Shown here: one piece after another, positions 26,978 through 35,198 of the stretch | Numbering within the stretch: position 1 is the first letter of the stretch | Layout: the number at the start of each line of letters is the position of its first letter | Origin: Bacteroidales bacterium | Lineage (GTDB): Bacteria > Bacteroidota > Bacteroidia > Bacteroidales > ML635J-15 | Assembly (NCBI GenBank): GCA_031275085.1 | Contig: JAISPG010000041.1 | Coordinates: 62,001-126,000, forward strand | Reading direction: 5' to 3' | Length of the DNA stretch: 64,000 nt | Notes under the pieces: generated by a model | Told to the model about the DNA's origin: nothing | Database searches by the model: none | Seen by the model: only the letters and a program-made list of their open reading frames with translations | Translations under genes and position numbers: made by a program

Positions 26978-27226
26978 ATGGAAGCAACTAAATATAATTG
27001 GAGTACGGAATTTATTACGGCCGATAACTTAATGATTCACACATTTAGCGACAGGGTTAAGGTTGTAACGAATATTAAGACCGGAGAAGTAAAAACATTC
27101 CGGGACGACGAAGAAATAGACCGCCGTAACGATATGCCAATATCAGAGTACGAAAGGTTTCTACTTATGATTGCGAAGGACGCTACAAAATTACAAGGTT
27201 TTACGAATTATGACGAACTTAAATAA
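26978..27226 (+). CDS. Hypothetical phage protein, 82 residues
   Basis: Acidic, soluble-looking protein with T-N-I-K-T-G-E-V-K-T-F-R-D-D-E near its middle. Phage-like codon use and close spacing support a real gene. No family recognised. The DUF3853 gene starts inside its last codons. Confidence 0.55.
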   Translation: MEATKYNWSTEFITADNLMIHTFSDRVKVVTNIKTGEVKTFRDDEEIDRRNDMPISEYERFLLMIAKDATKLQGFTNYDELK

Positions 27227-27518
27227 ACGGCTTATAGACGTTACCGTAGGGGAACTTTTAGACCTTATCGAAGAACGGGTAAATACTAAGGTAGTAGTAG
27301 ACACTACGAAAGAAAGCAAGCGATACGTTTACGGGCTTGCCGGAATTGCCGAAATATTTAACTGTTCAAAAACTACTGCCAACCGGATAAAGCAAAGCGG
27401 TAAGATAGACGGGGCTGTAAGGCAAATAGGGAACCTAATAGTAGTAGACGCGGATTTAGCAATAGCACTCGCCGGAAGGATAGAAAAGAATAAATACACT
27501 AAGAAAAAAAAGTTATGA
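27210..27518 (+). CDS. DUF3853 family protein
   Basis: A 102-residue protein starting at the ATG at 27210 (the frame extends 13 codons more, inside the previous gene). It carries the DUF3853 pattern: L-I-D-V-T-V-G-E-L-L-D-L-I-E-E-R near the start, then Y-V-Y-G-L-A-G-I-A-E-I-F-N-C-S-K-T-T-A-N-R-I-K-Q-S-G-K-I-D and I-G-N-L-I-V-V-D-A-D-L-A. The central part is an excisionase/MerR-like winged helix. Probably binds DNA. It overlaps the next gene by ATGA. Confidence 0.85.
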   Translation: MTNLNKRLIDVTVGELLDLIEERVNTKVVVDTTKESKRYVYGLAGIAEIFNCSKTTANRIKQSGKIDGAVRQIGNLIVVDADLAIALAGRIEKNKYTKKKKL

Positions 27519-29545
27519 AGAAAGATGTAACAGTAAAAGAAATGACCCTTTTAAACTTTAAGGGCATTCAGAAACGAACTATTAAGTTCGGACAAACGAC
27601 GGAAATACGCGGGGCAAACGCTACCGGTAAAAGTACAATTAACGACGCGTTTATGTGGGTTCTATTCGGAAAAGACGCGCACGGAAACGGAGATACTAAG
27701 TTTGGTATTAAAACGGTAGGGCCGGACGGAAAGGCTTACGAAAAGTTAGACCACGAAGTAACGGCTATTTTGGACGTAAACGGCGAAGAAGTTACCCTAC
27801 GCCGTTGCTATACGGAAAAGTGGGTAACAAAGCGCGGTAGTTCTTCGCCTGTACTTGAAGGACATACTACGGACTATTTCTATAACGGGGTTCCCCTGAA
27901 GGAAGGCGAATACAAAGCCAAGATTAACGCCCTTATAGAAGAACAATTATTTAAAATGATAACTAACCCGCTTCACTTCGCCGGGTTGGATTGGCCGGTA
28001 CAACGGGAAATACTATTACAGATTGCCGGCGGGGTATCATACGAAGAAATAGCCAACTCAAAAGACGAATTTAAGGCTATTCTTACGCAGCTTTCCGGGA
28101 AAGACTTAGCCGAATTTAAGGCGGAAATTTCTGCCCGGAAAAAGAAGATACAAGAAGAACTAACTAAGATTCCGACGCGTATAGACGAAATTACCCGTAA
28201 TACACCGGTTACACCGGATTACGCAGCATTGGAAGCGGAAAAAGAAAGACTTAGTAAAGCATTGGAAGCCGTAGAAACGGCTATGAATGATAAGTCGAAG
28301 GCGAACCGCGAACACTACGAAAAGGCGCAAGCTACCCAAAAGGAAATAAACGGCTACCGATCGGAACAACAAAACATACTTTTTGAAGCTAAGCAAGCGG
28401 CGCAAAAAGAAGGTTACGAAAAGAACGCCAAGGCCAACGAAGCCAAGAACCAATACGAAGCCAAGAAGCGCGAATTTGATAGTTATATAGCTTCTTCCGA
28501 CCGGGAAATAAGCGACATAAACCGCAATATTTCCACTATTGAAGCGGATATAACAACGCTTACGAATAAGGTTATAGATAAGCGCAAGGAATGGAGCCAA
28601 AAGGACGAAGAAACGTACCAAGTTTCTACTACCGGCCTTACTTGCCCGATTTATAAAACGCTTTGTTCGGATGCCAGCGTTTTACAAATGGATTCCGAAG
28701 CTAAGGGCAAGGCAAAAAAAGCATTTGAAGAAGCCAAGGAAAAAGCACTTACCGAAATTCATAACGCCGGTTGCGAACTGAACAACCAAATAGCCGAAAA
28801 GAACAAAGTTTTATCCGGGCTAAGAACGCAGCTTACCGAACGAACCGCCGAAATTTCTAACAAGAAAACGGAATATACGACCGAATTAGGACGTTTAAGC
28901 GACCTTGTTAAAAATACCCCTTTGGAAGAAGTAAACACAAATATAAAAGGGGAAGATTTGCCGACTTGGAACGAATTAGAAGCCAAAATTAAAACGCTTT
29001 CGGCTTCCATCGAAGAAGAACCCGTTACCGATAATTCAGAACTTACAGCGCAAAAAAGAAGCCTTACGGCGGAATTGGACGAAGTTAAGCGTAAACTTTC
29101 CCTTCGTTCGGTTATTGAGAGCAACGAAAAGCGTAAAGCCGAACTTCTAAGCCAAGAAAAGGACTTAGCCCAACAAAAGGCGGACTTAGAAAAACAGGAA
29201 TTTGTAATAGACGACTTTACAAAGGCGCGTATGGAAGAAGTAGAACGCCGAGTAAACGAAAAGTTCCAATTAGTACGCTTCCGTATGTATTCCCAGCAAA
29301 TTAACGGCGGAGAAAAACCGGACTGTATTCTAATAAGCAAAACTACCGGGGCGAAGTTCTTAGATACCAACAACGCCGATAAGATAAATATCGGATTGGA
29401 TATTATTAATACCCTTTGCGACTTCCACGAAGTAAGCGCGCCTATTTTCATAGATAACGCCGAAGGGGTAAACGAAGTATTCCCGGTTTCTTCCCAGCTA
29501 ATAAAGCTAATTGTAACTACCGAAAAAGAATTAACAATAGTATAA
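27515..29545 (+). CDS. SbcC/Rad50-like phage ATPase
   Basis: A 676-residue protein. Walker A (G-A-N-A-T-G-K-S-T-I) is near residue 35, with the Q-loop region L-H-F-A-G-L-D-W-P about 150. Two coiled-coil arms (about 190-340 and 395-590) surround a hook-like segment C-P-I-Y-K-T-L-C near 365; this has two cysteines but not the CPxC spacing of a Rad50 zinc hook. The C-terminal Walker B-like segment is A-P-I-F-I-D-N-A-E-G-V. Such ATPases work with phage recombinases and nucleases in DNA end processing. It is next to the Bet/RecT gene, supporting a recombination role. No nuclease partner is certain, though the MBL protein may serve. Confidence 0.85.
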   Translation: MKKDVTVKEMTLLNFKGIQKRTIKFGQTTEIRGANATGKSTINDAFMWVLFGKDAHGNGDTKFGIKTVGPDGKAYEKLDHEVTAILDVNGEEVTLRRCYTEKWVTKRGSSSPVLEGHTTDYFYNGVPLKEGEYKAKINALIEEQLFKMITNPLHFAGLDWPVQREILLQIAGGVSYEEIANSKDEFKAILTQLSGKDLAEFKAEISARKKKIQEELTKIPTRIDEITRNTPVTPDYAALEAEKERLSKALEAVETAMNDKSKANREHYEKAQATQKEINGYRSEQQNILFEAKQAAQKEGYEKNAKANEAKNQYEAKKREFDSYIASSDREISDINRNISTIEADITTLTNKVIDKRKEWSQKDEETYQVSTTGLTCPIYKTLCSDASVLQMDSEAKGKAKKAFEEAKEKALTEIHNAGCELNNQIAEKNKVLSGLRTQLTERTAEISNKKTEYTTELGRLSDLVKNTPLEEVNTNIKGEDLPTWNELEAKIKTLSASIEEEPVTDNSELTAQKRSLTAELDEVKRKLSLRSVIESNEKRKAELLSQEKDLAQQKADLEKQEFVIDDFTKARMEEVERRVNEKFQLVRFRMYSQQINGGEKPDCILISKTTGAKFLDTNNADKINIGLDIINTLCDFHEVSAPIFIDNAEGVNEVFPVSSQLIKLIVTTEKELTIV

Positions 29546-29564
29546 ACATTCAAAAATTGAAATT

Positions 29565-29972
29565 ATGAACAAAGAAGTAATTATTACAGACAGAGTAAAA
29601 ACGTTTGAAGACGCTTGTAACATTTTAGGATTAGACCCTAAACAACATCCCGTAGCGGATCTTTTGCCGGAAAAAGACCGCAGGGCTATAATAGCTTTCT
29701 ATAAGCTAACTGTGATTGTTCGCGCTCTTAATGAAGGTTGGGAGCCTAATTGGTTGGATTGGAACGAATGGAAGTATTATAATTGGTTCTACTTAGATTC
29801 TGCGGGTTTCGGCTTTGCGGCTACGAATATCGCGGCTACGTGTGCGAGTACGTCTATCGGCTCCCAGCTTTGCTTTAAAACGTCCGCGTTAGCACGTTAC
29901 GCCCGCGAAACGTTCCGGGATTTATATTTTGAGTTTCTATTTATTGACCTTCCAAAAAATTACGGAAAATGA
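29565..29972 (+). CDS. Hypervariable phage protein A (candidate DGR target)
   Basis: A 135-residue protein of a family I know only from Bacteroidota phages, with A-L-N-E-G-W-E-P-N-W then Y-Y-N-W-F, S-A-G-F-G-F and L-C-F-K-T near the C-terminus. It is a paralogue of the gene at 31889. An 83-nt block (29799-29881, about residues 79-106) is nearly identical between the two except for 13 bases, all at codon positions 1 or 2. It lies between the SbcC-like and Bet genes and overlaps Bet by 4 bp. The function is unknown; the variation pattern suggests a binding surface under selection or targeted mutagenesis. Confidence 0.7.
   Translation: MNKEVIITDRVKTFEDACNILGLDPKQHPVADLLPEKDRRAIIAFYKLTVIVRALNEGWEPNWLDWNEWKYYNWFYLDSAGFGFAATNIAATCASTSIGSQLCFKTSALARYARETFRDLYFEFLFIDLPKNYGK
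29799..29881 (+). repeat. Variable-region block 1 (paired with 32267-32349)
   Basis: This block matches 32267-32349 over 83 bases with no gaps. The first 21 and last 16 bases are identical; the 13 differences lie between, confined to codon positions 1 and 2. In 9 of the 13 one copy has A. All differences could derive from adenines in a common template. Confidence 0.7.
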
Positions 29973-30730
29973 GTAACGAAACAAAAGCAGTAGCAACGCC
30001 CGATAAAGGTAAAGTTACCTATTCGGTTGCAGGGCAAGACGTAACATTGTCTTATCAGATTGTACGGAACTTCCTTACAAAAGGGAACGGGCAAGTTTCC
30101 GACCAAGATTTAACGCAATTCATTTGTATTTGCAAGTACAACCAGCTAAACCCCTTCTTAAACGAAGCCTATTTAGTTAAGTTTGGAGATAAGCCGGCCC
30201 AAATGATAGTAAGCAAAGAGGCCTTAATGAAGCGGGCGGAAGCCTGCGAGCAATACGAAGGAATACAGGCGGGAATTATCGTAATGAGAAATAACGAAGC
30301 GGTAGAACTTGAAGGATGTTTTTACTTGCCTACCGATAAGTTAGCAGGGGGCTGGGCTAAGGTTTTCCGAAAAGATAGAAAGTTTCCGATAATAGCAAAA
30401 GTACGCTTAGAAGAATACGACAAAAAACAAAGTACTTGGAACGAAAAACAAAGTACAATGATTAGCAAGGTCGCAAAAGTACAAGCGTTACGCGAAGCGT
30501 TCCCGGCACAATTAGGGGCTATGTACACCCAAGAAGAAAGCAACGTAGTAGATACCGAATATATCGACGTTACGGACAAAGTAACGGTAGAAATAAAGGA
30601 GAACGCGAACGCAGGGGGAACGTTAAACTTTGACGACCAACCCAAGCCGGAAGACCAACAACCGGCCGGGCCTGGCCCGGAAGCAACGCAAGCAACGCCT
30701 AAGAATAACGCTAAAACACCCGGTTTTTAA
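29969..30730 (+). CDS. bet: Phage recombination protein Bet (RecT family)
   Basis: A 253-residue single-strand annealing protein. Family signature: D-L-T-Q-F-I-C-I-C-K-Y-N-Q-L-N-P-F-L-N-E-A-Y-L-V-K-F near residue 55, M-I-V-S-K-E-A-L-M-K-R-A-E near 85, A-K-V-Q-A-L-R-E-A-F-P near 175. The Pro/Glu-rich tail after residue 205 is disordered and ends N-A-K-T-P-G-F. Bet anneals complementary strands in phage recombination. It overlaps the preceding gene by ATGA and is followed two bases later by the MBL gene. Confidence 0.9.
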   Translation: MSNETKAVATPDKGKVTYSVAGQDVTLSYQIVRNFLTKGNGQVSDQDLTQFICICKYNQLNPFLNEAYLVKFGDKPAQMIVSKEALMKRAEACEQYEGIQAGIIVMRNNEAVELEGCFYLPTDKLAGGWAKVFRKDRKFPIIAKVRLEEYDKKQSTWNEKQSTMISKVAKVQALREAFPAQLGAMYTQEESNVVDTEYIDVTDKVTVEIKENANAGGTLNFDDQPKPEDQQPAGPGPEATQATPKNNAKTPGF

Positions 30731-30732
30731 TT

Positions 30733-31473
30733 ATGATTCTGAAAGTATTAGGCAGTAGTAGCCGGGGTAATTGCTACATATTGGAGAACGAAAGCGAAGC
30801 CCTTATATTGGAAGCTGGCGTTAAGTTTACGGAAGTAAAACGCGCCTTAGACTTCAATATAAAGAAGGTTGTCGGCTGCCTAATTACCCACGAACATAAA
30901 GACCACGCCGGATATATTAACGAGTTTTTAGGGGCTTGTATTCCCGTTTGGGCTTCCGAAGGAACTATTAAGAATACAACTATAAAAGGCGACCGGTTGC
31001 CGCTTTATTGCGAAGCCGGCGCGCTTTTCAAATTGGGCGGCTTCCAAATAATACCCTTCAATACTATGCACGATTGCGCGGAACCTTTGGGCTTCTTCAT
31101 TAACCACGAAGAAACGGGAAGGGTTCTATTTGCTACCGATACTTATTACTTGCCTTGCAAGTTCGCAGGCCTTAATAACGTATTGATAGAATGTAATTAC
31201 CGATTAGACATTTTGGAAGACAATATAGCCGCCGGTCGGGTTCCTTCCGTTGTTCGCAACCGTACTATAAAATCACATTTCAGCTATAAACATTGTTTGG
31301 AAGCCTTACAAGCAAACGACATTAAGGCGGTAAATAACATTGTTCTTATACACCTTTCCGACGGGAATAGCGACGCTAAAGCATTCCAAGAAGGAATAAA
31401 AGAAGCTACCGGAAAAAGGGTATTTATAGCGGAACCCGGATTAGAAATAAACTTTAATAAAACCCCTTTTTAG
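30733..31473 (+). CDS. MBL-fold metallo-hydrolase
   Basis: A 246-residue protein with the metallo-beta-lactamase motif H-E-H-K-D-H-A-G (about residues 54-61), G-S-S-S-R-G-N-C-Y near the N-terminus, F-A-T-D-T-Y-Y near 135 and H-L-S-D-G-N near 205. It matches the YycJ/PhnP-like MBL group, members of which act as exonucleases or phosphodiesterases. Found beside Bet and an SbcC-like ATPase, it may be a recombination nuclease, but this is inferred from position. Confidence 0.8.
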   Translation: MILKVLGSSSRGNCYILENESEALILEAGVKFTEVKRALDFNIKKVVGCLITHEHKDHAGYINEFLGACIPVWASEGTIKNTTIKGDRLPLYCEAGALFKLGGFQIIPFNTMHDCAEPLGFFINHEETGRVLFATDTYYLPCKFAGLNNVLIECNYRLDILEDNIAAGRVPSVVRNRTIKSHFSYKHCLEALQANDIKAVNNIVLIHLSDGNSDAKAFQEGIKEATGKRVFIAEPGLEINFNKTPF

Positions 31474-31475
31474 CC

Positions 31476-31877
31476 ATGATAAAAGGATTCGAAAACGAAA
31501 CACAGCCATTAACCGATTACGAAGCGGAGGTACTTCTTCCGCTTTTAATTCGAGGTTTACATACGAAAATAGGACATAATAGCGCGGTTACAAACAAACA
31601 TATAGTAACATCGCTAAAACATACTTATAATATTTCAGACGCAAGGGTAAGGAAAATTATAAACCATATTCGTACTAACGACCTTGTACCAGGACTTATA
31701 GCAACTTCCGAAGGATATTTTATTGCAGAAACGGAAGACGAACTTTTAGAGTACGAAGAAAGCCTAAAAGGCCGCGAAGATGCTATAAAGCAAGTACGGT
31801 TAAGTATTGCAAGACAAAGACGGATTCTTTACCAGCAAACAAGAGAGGGTAAACAAGGTAATTTATTTAACAATTAA
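31476..31877 (+). CDS. Hypothetical phage protein with winged-helix look
   Basis: A 133-residue protein. L-T-D-Y-E-A-E-V-L-L-P-L-L-I-R-G-L near the start and S-D-A-R-V-R-K-I-I-N-H-I-R-T in the middle give the look of a small winged-helix domain of the kind found next to phage replication genes. The tail is a charged helix. It follows the MBL gene by two bases. No certain family. Confidence 0.5.
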   Translation: MIKGFENETQPLTDYEAEVLLPLLIRGLHTKIGHNSAVTNKHIVTSLKHTYNISDARVRKIINHIRTNDLVPGLIATSEGYFIAETEDELLEYEESLKGREDAIKQVRLSIARQRRILYQQTREGKQGNLFNN

Positions 31878-31888
31878 ATTAAAAAAAA

Positions 31889-32419
31889 ATGAAACAAAAT
31901 TTTTTCATGAATTATGCCGACGGCCAAGGCGCGCCAACGGTTAAGTATGACAACGAAACGACTGCTACAAAAGAAGCGGAACGTTTAGCCGAAAAATTAG
32001 GCGTAGAAGTAACTACGCTAAAGGCTGTAACGAAAACAGCCCCAAAGGATATTAGAAAGCGTATAAAGACTTACCCGGACGCTTGCGAGTTCCTTAAGGT
32101 TGAACCAATTGTAGACGAAGTTCTACTAAAGTTAGGTTTTACAAAGGACGAAATAGCTTACCGTAAGTTAAAGACCATTGCTAAAGCCCTTAACGAAGGT
32201 TGGGAACCTGATTGGACTAATAGCAATGAGTATAAGTATTGGCCTTGGTTTATTTATAACGGCGCGTCTGCGGGTTTCGGCTTTGCGCATGCGAATTACT
32301 CGGCTTCGTATACGGGTACGGGTATCGGCTCCCGGCTTTGCTTTAAAACCCGTGAACTCGCCGCGTACGCCGGAAAAACGTTTGAAGACCTTTATAATGA
32401 TTTCTTTTTAATAAAATAA
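31889..32419 (+). CDS. Hypervariable phage protein B (candidate DGR target)
   Basis: A 176-residue paralogue of the 29565 gene. It adds an N-terminal extension (about 65 residues, Lys/Glu-rich), then shares I-A-K-A-L-N-E-G-W-E-P-D-W, W-P-W-F and the block S-A-G-F-G-F ... G-S-R-L-C-F-K-T followed by E-L-A-A-Y-A-G-K-T-F-E-D-L-Y. The 83-nt variable block is at 32267-32349. Outside it, the two genes differ at third positions in the normal way. The pair suggests a phage-encoded diversified protein, unusual for lying among recombination and replication genes rather than tail genes. Confidence 0.7.
   Translation: MKQNFFMNYADGQGAPTVKYDNETTATKEAERLAEKLGVEVTTLKAVTKTAPKDIRKRIKTYPDACEFLKVEPIVDEVLLKLGFTKDEIAYRKLKTIAKALNEGWEPDWTNSNEYKYWPWFIYNGASAGFGFAHANYSASYTGTGIGSRLCFKTRELAAYAGKTFEDLYNDFFLIK
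32267..32349 (+). repeat. Variable-region block 2 (paired with 29799-29881)
   Basis: In-frame match to 29799-29881; 70 of 83 bases are identical, all third codon positions are conserved and ten codons differ, each changing the amino acid. See the linked block for the comparison. Confidence 0.7.
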
Positions 32420-32422
32420 GCC

Positions 32423-33265
32423 ATGGATAATGTACAAACAAGAAAGGACGAAGTAAAATTTACCACTTCCAACATTAAAGAAATGTTTGGAAAATTCTTA
32501 TCAAAAAGAGTTTTAAATACTTGGAAAGAAGACTTTGTAGATGAGAGTTCTGGCGAAATAGTTACGATAGAACGTAACGAGGTTCTTTTTGAGAAAGGAA
32601 AGTACATCGATAACGACCTATTGACACAAATAAACTTTAGCCTTCAAAGTGGCGAGATACAGGAAGTAGAAGTAAGTAACCAACGAAGGTTAGCAACCCA
32701 TAATAAAAGAAATAGTTTATGGCCTTTCAAAATAAACGCGGTTATAGGCGGTAAAAATTACGCCTTCATACTACAGGCGCAAAGCGTAACAAAGGCTATT
32801 GAGGTTGCAACCGACTATATAGAACTTAATTATACTTCGGGATTTGATATTAGCGGGGTTAAAGCCTTAAAATCATTCATTATACTAAATGATAGGTTTA
32901 AGAAGCGTATTATAGATTCAGAAAGCAACGAAGAAGTAGCGGAAGTTTGGAAAAATGAAGAAAAAGAAAGCAACGATGGAGAAGAAAAGCGCGACGACAC
33001 AAAATATTACAAAATTGAAGCGAAGGTAGAAATTAGCAGCGATGAAGACGAAGAAACGGAAGGCTACCCCTATGATTTTCTTGTTAAAACAAAAGACGTA
33101 GATACAGCAAAGGTTGTAATTACATCATGGATTAACAACAAATTCAAGGAGAAAGGAGAAGACCGAATAATAGAACTATCTATACTTTCAGCTACCCCGT
33201 TCCCTTGTAATTCAATCATAGAAAAAGAATTTTGTTTAGCATATTTCGACAGTGAAGAAAAATAA
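32423..33265 (+). CDS. Hypothetical phage protein, 280 residues
   Basis: A soluble, charged protein. Two halves look related: each has a segment with F-K-I-N-A-V-I / Y-K-I-E-A-K-V-E-I, then a strand-helix unit with A-I-E-V-A-T-D-Y-I or T-A-K-V-V-I-T-S-W-I, then I-S-G-V-K-A-L or I-E-L-S-I-L-S-A-T. Thus it may be built from an internal duplication separated by an acidic linker (about 175-200). No family is recognised. It precedes the replication genes. Confidence 0.55.
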   Translation: MDNVQTRKDEVKFTTSNIKEMFGKFLSKRVLNTWKEDFVDESSGEIVTIERNEVLFEKGKYIDNDLLTQINFSLQSGEIQEVEVSNQRRLATHNKRNSLWPFKINAVIGGKNYAFILQAQSVTKAIEVATDYIELNYTSGFDISGVKALKSFIILNDRFKKRIIDSESNEEVAEVWKNEEKESNDGEEKRDDTKYYKIEAKVEISSDEDEETEGYPYDFLVKTKDVDTAKVVITSWINNKFKEKGEDRIIELSILSATPFPCNSIIEKEFCLAYFDSEEK

Positions 33266-33267
33266 CC

Positions 33268-33295
33268 AGCTACCCTGGCTCCGGTTGGGGTAGCT
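33268..33295 (+). terminator. Hairpin between early and replication genes
   Basis: An 8-bp stem (33268-33275 with 33288-33295, 12-nt loop) followed by TTTT lies 3 bp past the stop at 33265. It may be a terminator or an attenuator, since no clear promoter is seen before the next gene. Confidence 0.5.
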
Positions 33296-33312
33296 TTTAA
33301 AAGGCGTAAAAA

Positions 33313-34020
33313 ATGGCTAAAAGATTTATAGATTCAGACCTATTTAAAAAGAGGTTTATTAGGGGGTTAAAAGGAGCTTATAAACTCCTTTGGGTTTACC
33401 TTTTTTGTGAATGTGATAACGCCGGAATTTTGGAAGTAGATATAGAAGCAACGGAATTATATTGCGGACATAAGTACACTATAGAAGACATTAAGGAAGC
33501 CTTCGACGGTAGAATATATTTCTTCAATAACGACGCAAAGGCTTTTCTTCCTGATTTTATAGAATTCCAATACGGAAGCGAGTTAAACGAAAAGAACCCG
33601 GCACATAGGTCGGCTATAGAAAAACTTTCTAAGTATCAATTACTTAATATTCTAAAAGAATGGAGCCAAGAAGGAGAAGTTAAGCCCCTTTTAACCCCCT
33701 TACAAGGAGCTACGGAAGAAAAAGAAACTAAGGAAACAGGGAGCAAAAAGAAACTTTTTGTTAAGCCAACATTAGAAGAAGTAGCAGAATATTGTACAGA
33801 GCGTGGTAACGGCGTAGACCCGCAACAATGGATAGACCATTATACCTCTAACGGTTGGAAAGTTGGTAAAAATCCTATGAAGGATTGGAAAGCAGCCGTT
33901 CGCACTTGGGAGAAAAACGGAATTAATGTAAACGGAAATGAAAAAACAAGAACAACTAAGAGTGGATATAAAGAAATTTCGGGAAACACTGCAAAAAAGA
34001 CCTATCGAAACACGCTTTAA
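33313..34020 (+). CDS. Phage replication protein (helicase-loader/initiator type)
   Basis: A 235-residue protein beginning M-A-K-R-F-I-D-S-D-L-F-K-K-R-F-I, with L-L-W-V-Y-L-F-C-E-C-D-N-A-G-I-L near residue 30, the opening typical of Bacteroidota phage replication initiators and DnaD-like proteins. A linker with K-P-L-L-T-P-L-Q-G-A-T and a C-terminal domain with P-Q-Q-W-I-D-H-Y-T-S-N-G-W-K-V-G and M-K-D-W-K-A-A-V-R-T-W follow. It overlaps the DnaC-like gene by 83 bp in another frame. Likely helps load the host helicase at the phage origin. Confidence 0.75.
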   Translation: MAKRFIDSDLFKKRFIRGLKGAYKLLWVYLFCECDNAGILEVDIEATELYCGHKYTIEDIKEAFDGRIYFFNNDAKAFLPDFIEFQYGSELNEKNPAHRSAIEKLSKYQLLNILKEWSQEGEVKPLLTPLQGATEEKETKETGSKKKLFVKPTLEEVAEYCTERGNGVDPQQWIDHYTSNGWKVGKNPMKDWKAAVRTWEKNGINVNGNEKTRTTKSGYKEISGNTAKKTYRNTL

Positions 34021-34597
34021 GATAGATAAATATGTAGATGATATTCCAATAATGTTACGTGAATGCTATATAGATGAAGTAGCAAGGCGCGGAGTTGAGT
34101 TTAAAAATGATGAAGCAACTATAGAACACTTGAATAAAGCGGCAAAATGGATAACAGGCAATTTTAAGCCCGGATTACTTCTATACGGTTCGGTAGGTAA
34201 TGGGAAAACAACATTAATACGTGCGATTAGTAGACTTGTTGGGATTTTATATTATTCTACATATAGCGACGAAAGAAAATATATAGTACCTGTTTCGGCT
34301 TTAGAGTTAGCAAATATTGCAAAGGAGGAAACTGTACGTTTTGAAAGCATGAAAAAGGCGGGATTATTGGCTATTGACGACGTAGGGGTCGAACCTTCGA
34401 TTATAAAGGTTTGGGGAAACGAAATTAGCCCTTTCGTAGATACGATTTATTACCGATACGATAGGCAATTATTTACAATAATGACAAGTAATTTAAGCGA
34501 TGAACAATTAGCAGATAAATACGGCGAAAGAATAGCCGATAGATTTACGGAAATGTTCGATAAAATACACTTTGAAAATAAAACTTATAGAAGATGA
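33938..34597 (+). CDS. DnaC-like helicase-loader ATPase
   Basis: A 219-residue AAA+ ATPase. Walker A is G-S-V-G-N-G-K-T-T-L (about residue 91) and Walker B is L-L-A-I-D-D-V-G-V-E (about 145). The sensor I region is F-T-I-M-T-S-N-L-S, and the arginine finger region is G-E-R-I-A-D-R-F-T-E-M-F. This fits DnaC/DnaI-type loaders that place the replicative helicase on DNA. Its start lies inside the previous gene and its stop overlaps the next (ATGA). Confidence 0.88.
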   Translation: MKKQEQLRVDIKKFRETLQKRPIETRFKIDKYVDDIPIMLRECYIDEVARRGVEFKNDEATIEHLNKAAKWITGNFKPGLLLYGSVGNGKTTLIRAISRLVGILYYSTYSDERKYIVPVSALELANIAKEETVRFESMKKAGLLAIDDVGVEPSIIKVWGNEISPFVDTIYYRYDRQLFTIMTSNLSDEQLADKYGERIADRFTEMFDKIHFENKTYRR

Positions 34598-35166
34598 AAA
34601 TATACATTTCGGGACAAATTAGCGGACTTCCTTTAGAAGAAACAAAGGCTAAGTTTAGCAATATAGAAAGCGAATTAGTAGAGCAAGGTTATGAAGTTAT
34701 AAACCCGCTTAAAAATGGGATTCCATATAACGCCCCTTGGGAAGTTCATATAGCTATGGATATATTATTACTTATAGGTTGCCAAGCTATTTATTTGTTG
34801 CCGGATTGGGCTTATTCAAAAGGGTCTACACTTGAAAAAAAGATAGCAGAATTTACGGGAAAACAAATTATATATCAAGAAGTACCAACCTTTTTAGACA
34901 TAAAAGAAGCAATAGCCGAAACTATGGGAATTTCTTTTGTAGATATAGTAGGCCCAAGCAGGGAAAGAAAACAAGTTTACGCCCGTATGATATTCGCAAA
35001 TTATTGTAGGGAGCAAGGCGCAACGGTTCAGCGTATAGCTGATGAAATGAAGCATAACCACAGTACAATAGTTTACTACATACGAAAATACAAGGACGAC
35101 TACCAATATAACCCTGATTTCAGGGAGCGCGTAAAGTTGGTAGAAAACGCCCTGTCAAAGATATAA
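34594..35166 (+). CDS. DUF4406 - DnaA domain IV-like fusion
   Basis: A 190-residue protein with two parts. Residues 1-95 are DUF4406 (M-K-I-Y-I-S-G-Q-I-S-G-L, then D-I-L-L-L-I-G-C-Q-A-I-Y-L-L-P-D-W, S-K-G-S-T-L-E), a nucleoside 2-deoxyribosyltransferase-like fold. Residues 125-190 resemble DnaA domain IV (R-K-Q-V-Y-A-R-M-I-F-A-N-Y-C, then V-Q-R-I-A-D-E-M-K-H-N-H-S-T-I-V-Y-Y-I-R-K-Y), the double-strand DNA-binding part that reads DnaA boxes. The join is odd and suggests a nucleotide-sensing or DNA-targeting role in replication. It follows the DnaC-like loader. Confidence 0.75.
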   Translation: MKIYISGQISGLPLEETKAKFSNIESELVEQGYEVINPLKNGIPYNAPWEVHIAMDILLLIGCQAIYLLPDWAYSKGSTLEKKIAEFTGKQIIYQEVPTFLDIKEAIAETMGISFVDIVGPSRERKQVYARMIFANYCREQGATVQRIADEMKHNHSTIVYYIRKYKDDYQYNPDFRERVKLVENALSKI

Positions 35167-35198
35167 TTTTGCTCTAAACCGTCTTATTATAATACGCT

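Noticed and set aside
28759-29553. A 264-codon frame opposite the SbcC-like gene
   Set aside because: Ser/Arg/Phe-rich antisense reading of a real coiled-coil gene.
29565-32419. DGR reverse transcriptase near the variable genes
   Set aside because: No product in the window has a reverse transcriptase motif such as YxDD; the genes between the paralogues are Bet, MBL and a winged-helix-like protein.
35181-35197. TTATTATAATACGC before the N4/N6 methylase
   Set aside because: Half sites abut with no 3-nt centre and no promoter element is placed near it.
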